Below are positions 21,601 through 32,282 of a stretch of 64,000 bases of DNA, one piece after another. The stretch lies in NCBI GenBank assembly GCA_012931725.1, contig CM022949.1, positions 10,570,139-10,634,138 of the forward strand. Reading direction: 5' to 3'. The notes below the pieces were generated by a model, which saw only the letters and a list, made by a program, of their open reading frames with translations, was not told the origin of the DNA and did no database searches. Positions within the stretch are counted from its first letter, which is position 1; each line of letters opens with the position of its first letter. The DNA comes from Litsea cubeba (lineage: Eukaryota > Streptophyta > Magnoliopsida > Laurales > Lauraceae). Position numbers and translations under genes: made by a program.

Positions 21601-24162
21601 TCCCTTGGGCAGTCTCTTGTCAGCATAAAAATTATAACACTGTTGATATTCAGCCCTTTCTTCAAATTTTCGTTCTGGATGCATTGAAGATCCCTTGGAG
21701 AGCTCCAATGATGGTTGATGCTTTTGACATTAGGACATGCTCTTACCTCGGTTTATAGGGTTTGACAATCATGTGAGAAATATAATTGGGAAGGTTGCTC
21801 AGGTAAATCAGGCAAATTGGCCTCCTTAAATTGAGCGTTGCCATTGTGTGCCACACATTGGCTGGGCACCATCAGATGGTGCCTGGTATTGCAATTTTAT
21901 TTTTGAAGGGTTTTTACTCACATTTGACCTTTACTCTATTTTGGGCCTAAATTCTCAGCATGAAGATTTTATAAGGATAGTCGTGAAAAAATCCTGATTC
22001 GTGGTGAGATTTATGAGGGCATAGTCATTAGAAGGTTCTAACTTCTAACTCCCTACGTGCAAGCTCACAGTGAAGGAAATAAGAGGAACCAAAAGGATCT
22101 CATACCCCCTCATCCGGCTACAAAAGGACACGCCTTATTTGAGACTTGTTTTGATGCCTAAATGGTTTCATTTAAATTTGTGCTAAATTTTACCATATGA
22201 AGTTGATCATGGTCAGGTAGAGAAATACGAATATTGTTCTTTGAATAACTCTCATCTGCGGTGAACATAAATAAGAGGATTGATGTAATAAGACTTAACT
22301 GCAGTGGCTTCTTCCACCACTTTCATTTGTCCTAAGCTACTTTTTTACCATAAATAATGGTGTCTTCGACACTTCCTTTATCCAGGTTCAGTTTTTTATT
22401 GAATTAGTTAATGGTGGCATATGCGTGGGTGTGTTTGTGTATACATATACATACAGACATGTTTATATGCATGTATGCAAGTATGATATCACAAACGAAG
22501 CTTTACTGCATTATAGCTTGCACAATAAGGAATCATGGCCCCCTACGAAAGAAAGATTGATGATAAGCATACTGGATATGGTCAGATGATTGTACATAAT
22601 GTAAAGTATGGACTGCTGTCAGAGTTTCTATAATTTCTTGACCTTTCAGTATTCAGCTTCAGTTATTTTATTTGCTGTAACTGGTCTGAGTGCTGAACTC
22701 TGTTATAAATGGAGAACAGAGTTTCTATTTTAGCGCAACTCGACACTGATGCACCTATCATCTTGATTTTGCTTCTCCTTACAGCTGAGGAATCTGCTGT
22801 GGGCAACTTCCAAGCATGATGTCTACTTGATGCAGAACTATTCTGTCATGCATTGGTCTTCCCTGCTCCGAAGAGGCAGGGAGGTCATCAATGTAGCTGG
22901 GTCAATCACACCCAACCTGGTGAGGAACTCTTCTAGCTTGTTACAACTGTAACTCAGCTATTTGTAAAGCAAAAATAGTTGTTGGCTGGAATCTTATTTT
23001 GGTCTCATCTACAGACACACCGTGGATCCATAGCCCAATCCCTCTCGAGGGTACAAATTAGCACCATGGCTGTGAAAGACAATTTGATGGTCGCTGGTGG
23101 TTTCCAAGGGGAGATCATTTGTAAGGTATGAGATATTGAGTGACCCATCCATCTTCAGTTTCAATACTACCAGCTCATTTTCTGACTAGTTTTTAGTTTC
23201 TTCCAGTATCTGAATCACCCTGGCATGGCATTCTGCACGAAAATAATCAATGGCGAGAATGCCATCACCAATGCAGTAGACATATACGGGAGTTCCAAGT
23301 AAGAACCGTCCTACTACTTAGCTTTGAGAAATAACCACAACTTGGGAATGCACTATCTAACCAGTCTTTCTCTAGTGGGTCAACTCAACTGATGACTGCC
23401 AACAACGATTCTCATGTGAGGATTTTTGACACTGAGAAGTTTGCGCTGCTTTGCTGTTTATCATTCCCCTGGTCTGTAAATGTGAGTATTCCCTTGGCAT
23501 ATCCTTTACTTTCTTTGACATATCTTCATCATGTGGTGTTTCTGCATTCTGATCTTAGTGTTTCATGTGCAGAACACCTCGGTGAGCCCAGATGGTAAGC
23601 TTCTTGCCATTCTTGGTGACAACACAGACTGCCTAATTGCAGATGCAATATCTGGAAAGGTAAGTAACATCCATGATCTTCATCAGCTTATTGTTACATA
23701 TCTTAATTTCTGGAACGCACCCCTCAAATCCATTTTTAAACTCTACAGGAAATTGGAACCCTCAGAGGGCACTTGGACTATTCCTTTGCTTCCGCATGGC
23801 ACCCAGATGGAAGGATCCTGGCCACTGGGAACCAGGATACAACCTGCAGGCTATGGGATGTGAGGAATCTGTCAGAGTCATTGGCCGTGCTCAAAGGGAG
23901 AATGGGAGCAATACGATCCATAAAATTCACGTCAGATGGTCGATTCATGGCCATGGCGGAACCTGCAGATTTTGTTCACATCTATGACACGCAGTCTGAT
24001 TACCGCAAGGCCCAGGAGATTGATCTGTTTGGGGAGATTGCTGGCATTTCCTTCAGCCCTGATACCGAGGCTCTTTTTGTGGGGGTAGCAGATCGCACCT
24101 ACGGCAGCCTGATTGAGTTCAACAGAAGGGATTGCAACCAATACCTGGACTCACTGATGTGA
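15619..24162 (+). CDS. WD40 repeat protein, C2A9.03-like plant family
   Basis: Nine coding exons: 15619-15741, 15831-15998, 16229-16315, 22785-22919, 23015-23125, 23207-23298, 23376-23481, 23573-23659, 23749-24162. All introns are GT-AG and the joined length is 1323 nt (440 aa). The start is the first Met after the leader-intron acceptor GCTTAG at 15614 and gives MAQNDNLDYFDIAEFDDNPF. The N-terminal about 95 residues are acidic then basic (EDDDMNM, REKYREMRLKQYKNYQN). The C-terminal about 310 residues form a beta-propeller with clear repeats: residues 309-340 (GHLDYSFASAWHPDGR...TCRLWD) and 349-383 (KGRMGAIRSIKFTSDGR...VHIYD), and weaker ones before. Plant homologues are annotated 'uncharacterized WD repeat-containing protein C2A9.03-like', from memory related to Arabidopsis AT1G78070 and AT1G36070. 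The family may act as a scaffold or CUL4-DDB1 adaptor, but no activity can be read here. The third intron is unusually long (6469 bp). Confidence 0.93.
18916..19124 (+). repeat. Three-unit diverged minisatellite in the intron
   Basis: Three units of about 65-75 bp each begin with GGCACCTAAAATTGGATACTCC or variants (GTCATCTAAGGATTGGATGCTC; GGCAACTAAAGATTAAATGCTCC) and end in a purine-pyrimidine alternating stretch rich in GTGTG and CATGCATG. Confidence 0.65.
21506..21641 (+). repeat. 68-bp near-perfect tandem duplication in the intron
   Basis: The block starting CCAATTTGAAATTTAGGATC is repeated head-to-tail with period 68 (21506 and 21574). The first 65 bp or so differ only at CTTATC versus CTTGTC, so the duplication is recent. 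Confidence 0.92.
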
Positions 24163-24560
24163 AGCGACTACTAAATTGGTGATATTTCTTGTCTTAGTTA
24201 AGAGCTTGGGAGCAGCTGTAAGTGCAGTGAACAGATAATCACAGCAGAGCTTTTATGTTAGGTGCAAATAATAGCATATATACTTAATTTGTTTTTGTGC
24301 TGAAGTTGAGAGGGAATCTGTCTAGTCGAAGAGGCTTTTCTTTCTTGATGAAGGCGGCTTAGTAAGGAGGATTTGGTGTGTGATGGCAGTTGCTGCCGGG
24401 TGATTTTCCGTTTTTTGTATCTTATATTTGGTTGGTCTTACTGCTCAAGTGTTTCAGGATGTGTGTTTGAGACTAACCATTTGTAGCTAAGAGGAAAGCC
24501 TCCCTTTTTTTTCTTGTAAATATTAACGAGAGCAGCAGCAAAGATTATGTTTTGGTTTTC
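24163..24560 (+). other. 3' UTR of the WD40 gene
   Basis: Transcribed-looking flank after the stop TGA at 24160-24162, with T-rich stretches and TGTAAATATT near 24515 typical of plant polyadenylation regions. The exact end cannot be set. Confidence 0.5.
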
Positions 24561-26392
24561 TCTTCATGAACAATATTCATTGCAGATCATGTTTTTAGGC
24601 ATCTTTCTACTTATTGTTCTGGTATACACAAAAGAATGTGGGTTGACTACAAGTTCAATTATTCCTCTTTATCTGTTCAAATGTTTTGAAAACTTTCCTG
24701 CCCTTTTCTGCTGTGTTAACATGGACTTCTTAATTGATGGACAAGCAAATTTTTATTGCTACTTGGGAGCCTCAGCATTTTTGTAATGCCAGACATGAGT
24801 GAATCCGAATTCATGATCAGAAATATGGTACGTATGCCAATCTATAAAACTAAGTAGCAGACGCTTGTTCACATCTTCATATGTACTGGAGAAATGCACA
24901 TCTCATGGATCATTCATTGATCAAGTATTGGAGGTGATGAATAAAATCCTTCTCCCAATTATGTTGGGTGTAAGCTACATCAATTTTATTTCACCATATT
25001 AATTTATTTGAGACTAAATCTACATATGGGTTGCATTTCCTCATTTCTATCTTTATTACTTCTATATCCCTTTCGGCCTACTTTTTTTCTTTGAGAGGCT
25101 ATCCATTTGTATATAGATTTTTTTTTTCTCATGGACATCTTTAATGATTGGTATTGGATATGTCCAAAGTATCTTAAATGAATTTATGAATTATTATTCA
25201 TTGACGCTACTCCTAAATGTCATGAATACAATCATTTTCATTTCTATATTCTCTATTATTATTATTATATATTTATCTCAATATTCTCGACTTTGCTACA
25301 TCCAAATTTTTCATTAAATTCTTAACCAGCTAACATATGCTAGAGCTAGTTTAAATGCTATTTTGTAAATTTTTAATGTTATTGATATATGCTAATTAAA
25401 AAATATTCTGAAAATGCAAATCTCTACTTTTCAACAATTCAATCGGAAAGAAATCCCATAAATGATAGCAGTTGACAAATTCCACAAACATACGAAATCT
25501 CTTTTTGTTTTGATGTGAAGTACCTGTTGCGTCTAGAGAAGAGACACGTCACATGGCCAAATCAGGCGGGTGACTTGTCATCATTAAACTTGTTTGTTTG
25601 GTTTAGATTGCTCTTGCCAGCTAGTTGAGAATTGAGATTCCAAATGTCATGGACCCACTTGGCTTTTGCATCGCATGTTCTTTCATGAATTAATGAGTGT
25701 TCCAATGGGCAACCAAGACATCTTAATCATATCATCATTTCATCACCATCCTCTGCAACTTGTTTATTATTACTTGTCAGATTTACAAGCATTCTTCAAT
25801 GAATTGTGTTGAGGGGTTAGCTGTTGGGTGAATGTTGAAACAGAACTTTGGCCAGTGGTTGATTTGACATTAAAAGACCAGGATCGCCCAAGATGCTCAG
25901 TCACACTTTGCTCATATGAGTTGGCCAAAGCACAATGTTCACAAAAGTTTGTTTTCCATGTTACTCTCAAATACCATACCAAACAAGATTGGACATCATG
26001 AAAAACTTGGGAGAGAATCCCTTTCCCTCCTTTCCTAACCAAAGATCATTGCGTTTCTTCTCACATATATACACTTTAAAATCTGTACCGGTTATCAGTG
26101 GTTCCAATTTTTAGCATCTCACTTTCACTTTTTTGTATAGTTTCTTAACTTATTAGTGCAGATCCTCTGGCCGCCGCACGTGACCATGAAAAGAGATTTC
26201 TTTTCGCCCTTTCCCCTTTTCCACTCCGAAAATGAAGGCTTTGATAACGTGTAGTCGACGTGGCAAGCACCGAGCGGTTATTCCCGTTATGGTTGTCCAC
26301 ATCAGCAGCGACGCGAAAGTGAAGAAGTCACGGCGGTAAGTTGTTTGGCAGCTTTTCCATCACCATCTTGGTTCATTTTCCACTCCACCTTG
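24561..26392. other. Intergenic
   Basis: No gene recognised. A short GC-richer patch at 26160-26340 carries GCACGTGAC and GTCGACGTGG, which look like ACGT-core promoter motifs, but no coding exon follows. It may be a relic promoter. Confidence 0.4.
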
Positions 26393-26699
26393 CCCCTGTT
26401 TCTTTATTAGAATTCTAAAAATTCATATTTTTTTAAAAAGTTTCTTCAAAAGTTATCTCCTAAGATGAAATTTCAAATTCTTATTTTTTATGAAGGATTT
26501 GAAATTCCAACAAATGATATAAAGAGTGAAATTTCAAGAATTTTAAAAGATTTTTTAAATTGTTGGAATTTAAAATTTGGATAAAAGATACATAGCATTT
26601 CAAAAACCAAAAGACAAGATGTCATATCATGTTACATCATATCCAAAAGAACTCCAACCTCTCAAATTCTAGTTATAAATTTCGATAAAGAAACAAGTT
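26393..26699. mobile_element. MITE-like element with Harbinger-type ends
   Basis: The ends are imperfect inverted repeats: CCCCTGTTTCTTTATTAGAA on the left and GAACTTGTTTCTTTATCGAA reading inward from the right. The interior is AT-rich and full of GAAATTTC and AGAATT motifs. CCTTG occurs on both sides (26388-26392, 26700-26704), but that size does not fit a Harbinger target, so the boundary is approximate. The ends resemble those of the 9628-12447 element. Confidence 0.5.
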
Positions 26700-26712
26700 C
26701 CTTGTCCAGTCT

Positions 26713-26740
26713 CCTCTCATCTCATCTCATCTCATCTCAG
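26713..26740. repeat. TCTCA pentanucleotide microsatellite
   Basis: Five consecutive TCTCA units, just right of the MITE at 26393. Confidence 0.85.
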
Positions 26741-27539
26741 TCCAAGATAAATTAGTGATCAATGTGTGATCATTACTCGAATATATGAGATGGCGACCAT
26801 TGGATATCACTGAATCTGAAACACATGATGAACTTGCTTGCTTTTCTCTGATTTGGTATATAAATGGAGGGAGGCCCTAAAGCACAATCAATCTAAATTT
26901 GGCCCACTAAGATTCTCTTTGAAAAAATTTAGGTACGATGAATATAAGGGGCGATTTAAAGCTGATGAATCGCTTGGATTTTGAAAAAATTGGACCCCAT
27001 TAGGCATGAAGGAAGTGTAGTTCTGCCCCATAAAATGTTTTGGAATCAGTCATTTTCTATGATATCAATTAGTCCACCACGAGTATCAATTTAATTGGGC
27101 CCCCCACATCAAGAAAATTGAATATTAATAGATGACAACAAACTCATCCTACTCACGCCAGTGTCATTCCAATTTCCAAATGCATACTATCTCACTGTCT
27201 TGATGGTACATTTGGGTCAAGTTTGTAAAAGGCCATCTCATTGCTAGCTCATACTGTCTCTTGACAGTACATCCAGGTCAAGATAGTAATATAAATATAT
27301 CTCTCTCTCTTCCGAATGCAAATGCCCAACCTGACATCATTCAATCCACTCCCAAACCATCTAGCTAGGTTGGAGTCAAGTTAGGTTACCCATTTTACCC
27401 CACTCATTGCCACCTTACTCTCAGATGGTTTGCAAATTTCTTATCTTTCAACTCAAAGTTTTTTTTTTTTTTTCAAGAATTCAGAGATCATTTCTTATTA
27501 GAGGGATTATCTGAATTCCCTGAATACGGTCTCTCGCCT

Positions 27540-27680
27540 GATTTTACAAATGCTCAAGTACTGTATGTGGCGTTTTAAAATTTGCAATTTTGAGAACTCT
27601 CTATAAAATTAAAAGTGACATTTCACATTACTGATTTATAAGTTCTCTACATTCAAACATAGAATTTAGAATAGACAATA
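27540..27680. repeat. Fold-back repeat, copy 1
   Basis: GAGAACTCTCTATAAAATT...AAGTGACATTTCACATT is followed by its approximate inverse ending AAGTTCTC. The same unit, including the leading ACAAATGCTCAAGTAC, occurs again at 31215-31375, so it is a dispersed small fold-back element. Confidence 0.5.
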
Positions 27681-27694
27681 GTCGTCATTGCTGC

Positions 27695-28095
27695 TAGAGT
27701 TGCAAATTGGACGGTTTCGGTCTAATTCCGACTTAAAACCTATTTTGCTGATTCTAAATCCAATTCAGATAGGAGGATCCGGTTTCGAAACCAGGTCAAA
27801 GTATAGGATTGAAATTTAGTTCTAAAATTAGTTTAAACTTCTTTTAATATTCTTTTCTTATTTTTTCTTAAAATAAAGATATCATTCAACTTATAAAAAA
27901 CGTCCAACAAAAGTTGATTTTGAGCTACAATTTATAATATTAAAGACTCGTATGCTGCGTCCTAGGTCCACGGGTAGGAACCTGTATGGACCCAGAATCG
28001 GACCCGTTTATCAATCGAACCTAAAATAGGTTCCAAATCTGATTTTTTAGGGGTTGGAACATCCGGATAATTGAAGAATCGGATACCTAATTTAG
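27695..28095. mobile_element. hAT-like TAGGGTTG-end element, decayed copy
   Basis: Starts TAGAGTTGCAAATTGGACGG and shares a long interior with the copies at 47284 and 50950: GATATCATTCAACTTATAA, GATTTTGAGCTACAATTT, GGACCCGTTTATCAATCG and AAAATAGGTTCCAAATC. The right terminus is not recognisable, so no target duplication can be assigned. Confidence 0.65.
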
Positions 28096-28099
28096 ACAT

Positions 28100-29608
28100 A
28101 AAAGATCTCTATAAGAAATACCTTTTTGGGTTGTCGAGATCATTTCCTGATTTTCCTTTTGGTGTGAGCTAGCATTCATGTGGATGGAGGCTTATCTCTC
28201 CTTGGCTAGATTCTGTCATGGCCCCCAACCCCGTATGCCTGGAAAAAAAATAAAAAATAACAAAAGAAACCCTAAACAAAGGAGAAGTTAGGTCAATAGA
28301 TCTTGCCAAGTCTAATCAAAACTCAAGATAAATCATCTGAATAACTCTTTCGAATCACTCACTCGTCTGAAACGAGTTTCAAAAGGTATCAACAGACAAA
28401 GACAAAGGAATTTTTCCTATACGACCACCATTAGCCATGAAAATCCATGCCAACTATGAAAGTTTGAGAAGATTTCATAAACGTTCTCCGTACTATATAT
28501 TTCTTGAGATATCGCATTACTTTCTTGCAACATCATAAAATTTTAATTATATTTTACAGAATCACATAAAATACAGAGACAAAGATACCTCTTTTAATTT
28601 TTGAAGAAAACATTTTAATGTGATATAAAATAATTTTTAATTAAAATTTTGCAATACCACTAAACACAAAAAAAAAAAAGTTGTGGGAACAAACAGCAAC
28701 ATCTCACCTGGTGTGGAACCAAACACCCTGAATTCAGGAGACGTATCAAGACGATAATAAGAAAAAAAAACCTACCCAGTCACATCATCAAATCAATCGT
28801 TTTCGTAATTAAATGAGAAGCAGGTGAAGTGGACCCCGCCCACCATAACTAGATAGATGGGTCCCACTTCTCGAAACCTTTTACTTTATGTGAACTATTG
28901 ATTACCGTCCAATCTCAACAATGTTTTAGATGAGATGCTTTCAGCCGTTAGATTGGTCAAACATGCTCAGCCATGATCAAAACCACTAACCCAAGCAGGT
29001 TAGGTTAGTAAAAGCTGCATTTATGAGATTATTTATTAAGAAGCCCGTACCTTCCTTAATTAAGTGTCAAAGGCAACAAAGCACGCGAGTGACGATGGCT
29101 TGTGTTCCTTAATCTTTATATTACCCTAAATTAAACCACTATTCACAATTAATTTGATAAGAACGCATGGGAGGAGCGTTGGTCGCTAGGATTTAGAGCA
29201 TGTTGTGCTTGGATTCTAGGCCTGTTTGGTTGTAGCCGATTTCCGGGCGACGGTTTTCCACACTCTAATATGATTTTACGGGAGAAGGGTTTTCCACACT
29301 CTAATATGACCCAAGCGGATGATATTATGCTATTCTTCGGAAAATAAATTTTCAATTGGATTGGGAGTTCGGATTTTTTTTTTCATGGGTGAGGATTATT
29401 TCTATAGAGCTAGCAGATTTTTCACGGCAGGTACACAAATGTTGGGGGAATTTATAATTTTTCAAATATTGTCCACTTTAAAACATTCATGTTCTCTTGT
29501 ACACCTCCACATCCATAATGCTAGGATTTGAAGAAATTGGAAAGCCATAATTGATATTTTAGAAGGCTGAAATTTCGAAACTTCACTAATCAAACAAGAA
29601 AGCTTTTA
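28100..29608. other. Intergenic
   Basis: No gene recognised. At 29219-29311 a GGCCTGTTTGG-like start is followed by two copies of GGTTTTCCACACTCTAATATGA, possibly a broken MITE end. Confidence 0.4.
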
Positions 29609-29930
29609 GGGCCTGTTTGGATGTATGGTGAATTGAAGTATGGTGAGGTGATGCATCAAATCAAGAGAGAATAAAATATAAGGTGTTATGGTGGTATTTT
29701 ATTTTTAGTTGTTTGGTATGAAATCTTTTTGACTTTTTGTATAAAAAAGTAGAGTTTTTTTGTGTTTTAGTGGAGAAAGGAAGTTTTTTTTTTGACTTTT
29801 TTTTTAAATTGGGAGGGAATTTTGAATTTTGAAATTGTATACTTTTGATATGAACCAATGTCTTTTCTTATCTGGAAAATTGTTGTTTTACCTCATTTCA
29901 ACTCACTTCACCAGACATCTAAACACACCC
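29609..29930. mobile_element. Tourist-like MITE (PIF/Harbinger type)
   Basis: A 322-bp element flanked by TTA on both sides (29606-29608, 29931-29933). The left end is GGGCCTGTTTGGATGTATGG; the right end reading inward is GGGTGTGTTTAGATGTCTGG. The arms stay alignable for about 40 bp (to ATGAGGT / GGTGAGGT). It is T-rich inside and has no coding capacity. Confidence 0.88.
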
Positions 29931-30096
29931 TTAGAGTTTTGTAGATACTATTATTAAAAGTGATTTTCACTTCAAAACTATGGCATGATCGTGGTGTGAA
30001 AATTTCAGTCAATGCCTTTAATTTAGGAGTTCCAATTTAATGAACTATGTGGATTCAAAATCTTACACCATCCATTTAATAGAGTCCATTAGATGA

Positions 30097-30293
30097 AGAG
30101 TCCGGATCTCCTGCTTCGTAGAAATAGGGGGATATTGTTTTATCCAATTCTAAGTCGCCAACTATGTAAAATCTCTTCTTTGATTCTCTCATTTCAAGAA
30201 AGCAATTGAAATGATGCATTAGCTGACATAAGATTTTATACAGTTGGATGAAGCAGCATATCTCTATTTCTACAAAACAAGAGATCAGACTCT
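30097..30293. mobile_element. 197-bp fold-back MITE
   Basis: Flanked by TAGATGA on both sides (30090-30096, 30294-30300). The arms begin AGAGTCCGGATCTCCTGCTT and AGAGTCTGATCTCTTGTTTT, then share GTAGAAATAG and a TTCATCCAA/TTTATCCAA block, so about 60 bp of each end pairs imperfectly. A target size near 7-8 bp suggests hAT or Mutator ancestry; which one is not decided. Confidence 0.7.
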
Positions 30294-31214
30294 TAGATGA
30301 AATAAGGGACAGTTAAAAAATATACAGCATATAGAATTCTGTTAGATCCTTGCAAACAAACGCCCCCTTAACTATAACTCTTATACTCACCTTCTTAACT
30401 ATTAGTTACGTGGTCTAGACAAATAAGCACTAAACATGCACAACCATGAATGGAGAAGTAGGAGTAAGAAGAGGAAGAAGAGAAAAAACAGAAGGGAGAA
30501 TACTTACTCAGTTGAAATTCTAGAATGGTAAAATTCCCTTTTGACTTTGGCAATATGAAACATCAACATCATAAACGTAGAAAGGAGTATAAGTGTCTTA
30601 GTGGGTGCACAATGTGGCATGTGAAGCTCACTAAACCTTACAGAATTAGGACAAATTGTATTAGAAATCAGCATGTTATACTGTCATAGGTTATGAGTTT
30701 TATGATCATCCTAACAACACTATAAAATGCTTTTAAAATTGCTGAAAATGGCAATGACAAAGAAACCCACCTTAATTAATGGTAGATTAGACTAAACTAT
30801 TGCTTTAGGTTAGATGTTGTGCTGGCATTAGTTTGAAAATCTGATGGTGATCTAAGAGTTTGATGGCCTTCATGCCATTGTTGTTATCACCAAAATGATT
30901 TTTAATTTGCATCTCTATCCACAATAGTTTATTTAGTGTCAAACCTAAATCATTGATGTGTGACTCCTTAATTCGAAATAAAGAAAGAAGAACAAAAGAT
31001 GCGAAGAAGTGGAGTGACATGAGTTGACTTTTGTGAATGTGCATATGGAAATGGAAACTTTTGAAGAATCCTTCGATGGCAACAGCACCAAAGAGACTTT
31101 GGTTGATTGTTTTTATATTATTTGGTGTGCATAGATGTGGTACTTCGTGGTACCACCAATTTAGAGGTGGTCTCATTTGTTTGCAATAATTTCAAAAAAT
31201 CTTGTTGGGCCTTC

Positions 31215-31375
31215 TTTGTAAAATCTCTACTACTTGGTTTCACAAATGTTCAAGTACAATGCATTTTTTTGAAAACTAAAATTTCAAGAACTCTATAAGT
31301 GACATTTTACAATGTTTACTTATGAATTCTTATCATTTAAATAGAGAATTCAAAGTTCTTGGATACATCCAATTT
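31215..31375. repeat. Fold-back repeat, copy 2
   Basis: Homologous to 27540-27680 (ACAAATGTTCAAGTAC, AAGAACTCTATAAGTGACATTTTAC, then the inverse ending GAATTCAAAGTTCTT). Confidence 0.5.
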
Positions 31376-31599
31376 TTAAATTTTGAAATTTTTTGTCAAA
31401 AAACACTTCAAACCAAGTTCTCACCTTAGATATATCTCCCCAAACTGCTCCTTTTATTTTATTTTATTTTCTTGTTTTAATGTCGTTTTGTAATAAAAGA
31501 GAAGAAAACTTGGGCTGGAATAGCCCCCATTACAGAAGAAGAAACATGAAAACCAATAAAACTTAAAAGGAAAACACAAAGGTAACTGGGGAGAGAAAA

Positions 31600-32282
31600 T
31601 TAATGGAGGAGACCCAGTGACTGAAGTATGGGGTGAGGAGGTAGAACCTGGTTAGATGCTGATAGAGAGCAAACCATTCCCTTCAATCTGTCCCAGAAGA
31701 TATTCTTTGCACTCACCAGAGAAGGTTTCTTGTTTCTGAACTTGGCTTCATTATGGAGGAGCCGGAAGACAGAGATGGCATGGAAAAAGATGGCTGCAGC
31801 ACATTTTCTTCCAGGGCCATCTCTGTCCAATGCAATGGCAGACCAGATCGCTGAAGCTGAGATAGGGCAGGGAGGAAGAGAGCCATTAAGGCTAAGGAAC
31901 CACTCCCAAAACTGATGCATCAGGCTATAATTGAAGAAAAGATGAAGGTCTGATTCCTCACCGTTGAGACAAATGTTACATCTTGACGCCATTGACCTAC
32001 CTTTAGCTTTAGCCCAGAGGTCAGTTGGTGTTTTCCTATGAAGGAGGTGCCTAGAGAAGCAAGCCAACCAAGGGCAGAAGAACTTGTTCCAAATCAGCCC
32101 AGCCCAGGGGACCTCGTTTGCTGAAGATCTTAGAAGGTTCCAGGCAGCCTTGATAGAGAGAGAGAGCCAGTGGAGTCACCTTGTCAGGACAGGGTATCAG
32201 AGACTTCATTGCCACCAATGAGAATTTGTCTAATAGCAGAATGAAGAAAGTCTCTAAGATCAGCTGGAAGATGAATTGGGAT
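31600..32282 (-). pseudogene. LINE ORF2 fragment: zf-RVT domain
   Basis: Readable as SIKAAWNLLRSSANEVPW then FFCPWLACFSRHLLHRKTPT, then CNICLNGEESDLHLFFNYS, the zinc-binding reverse transcriptase domain of plant LINEs, ending near LQSLGLLH at 31600. It continues the frame of the fragment right of the LTR insertion, but an in-frame TGA stands where Trp is expected in the LSWQGDSTG stretch near 32190. Confidence 0.85.

Larger units (their letters stand above)
16316..22784 (+). other. 6.5-kb intron of the WD40 gene
   Basis: Donor CAG|GTAGAG at 16316 and acceptor CTTACAG at 22784. The flanking exons join directly as VKSTIVHFQ-LRNLLWATSKHD, which fits the family. The intron is T-rich and holds two tandem duplications (annotated separately) and a GT tract at 19129-19148. 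A stretch at 17360-18270 has exon-like pieces with plausible splice sites but no recognised protein. No transposon boundary with a target duplication was found in it, so how it grew is unknown. Confidence 0.8.

Noticed and set aside
23932..24141. Antisense frame in the last WD40 exon
   Set aside because: Shadow of the real coding strand.
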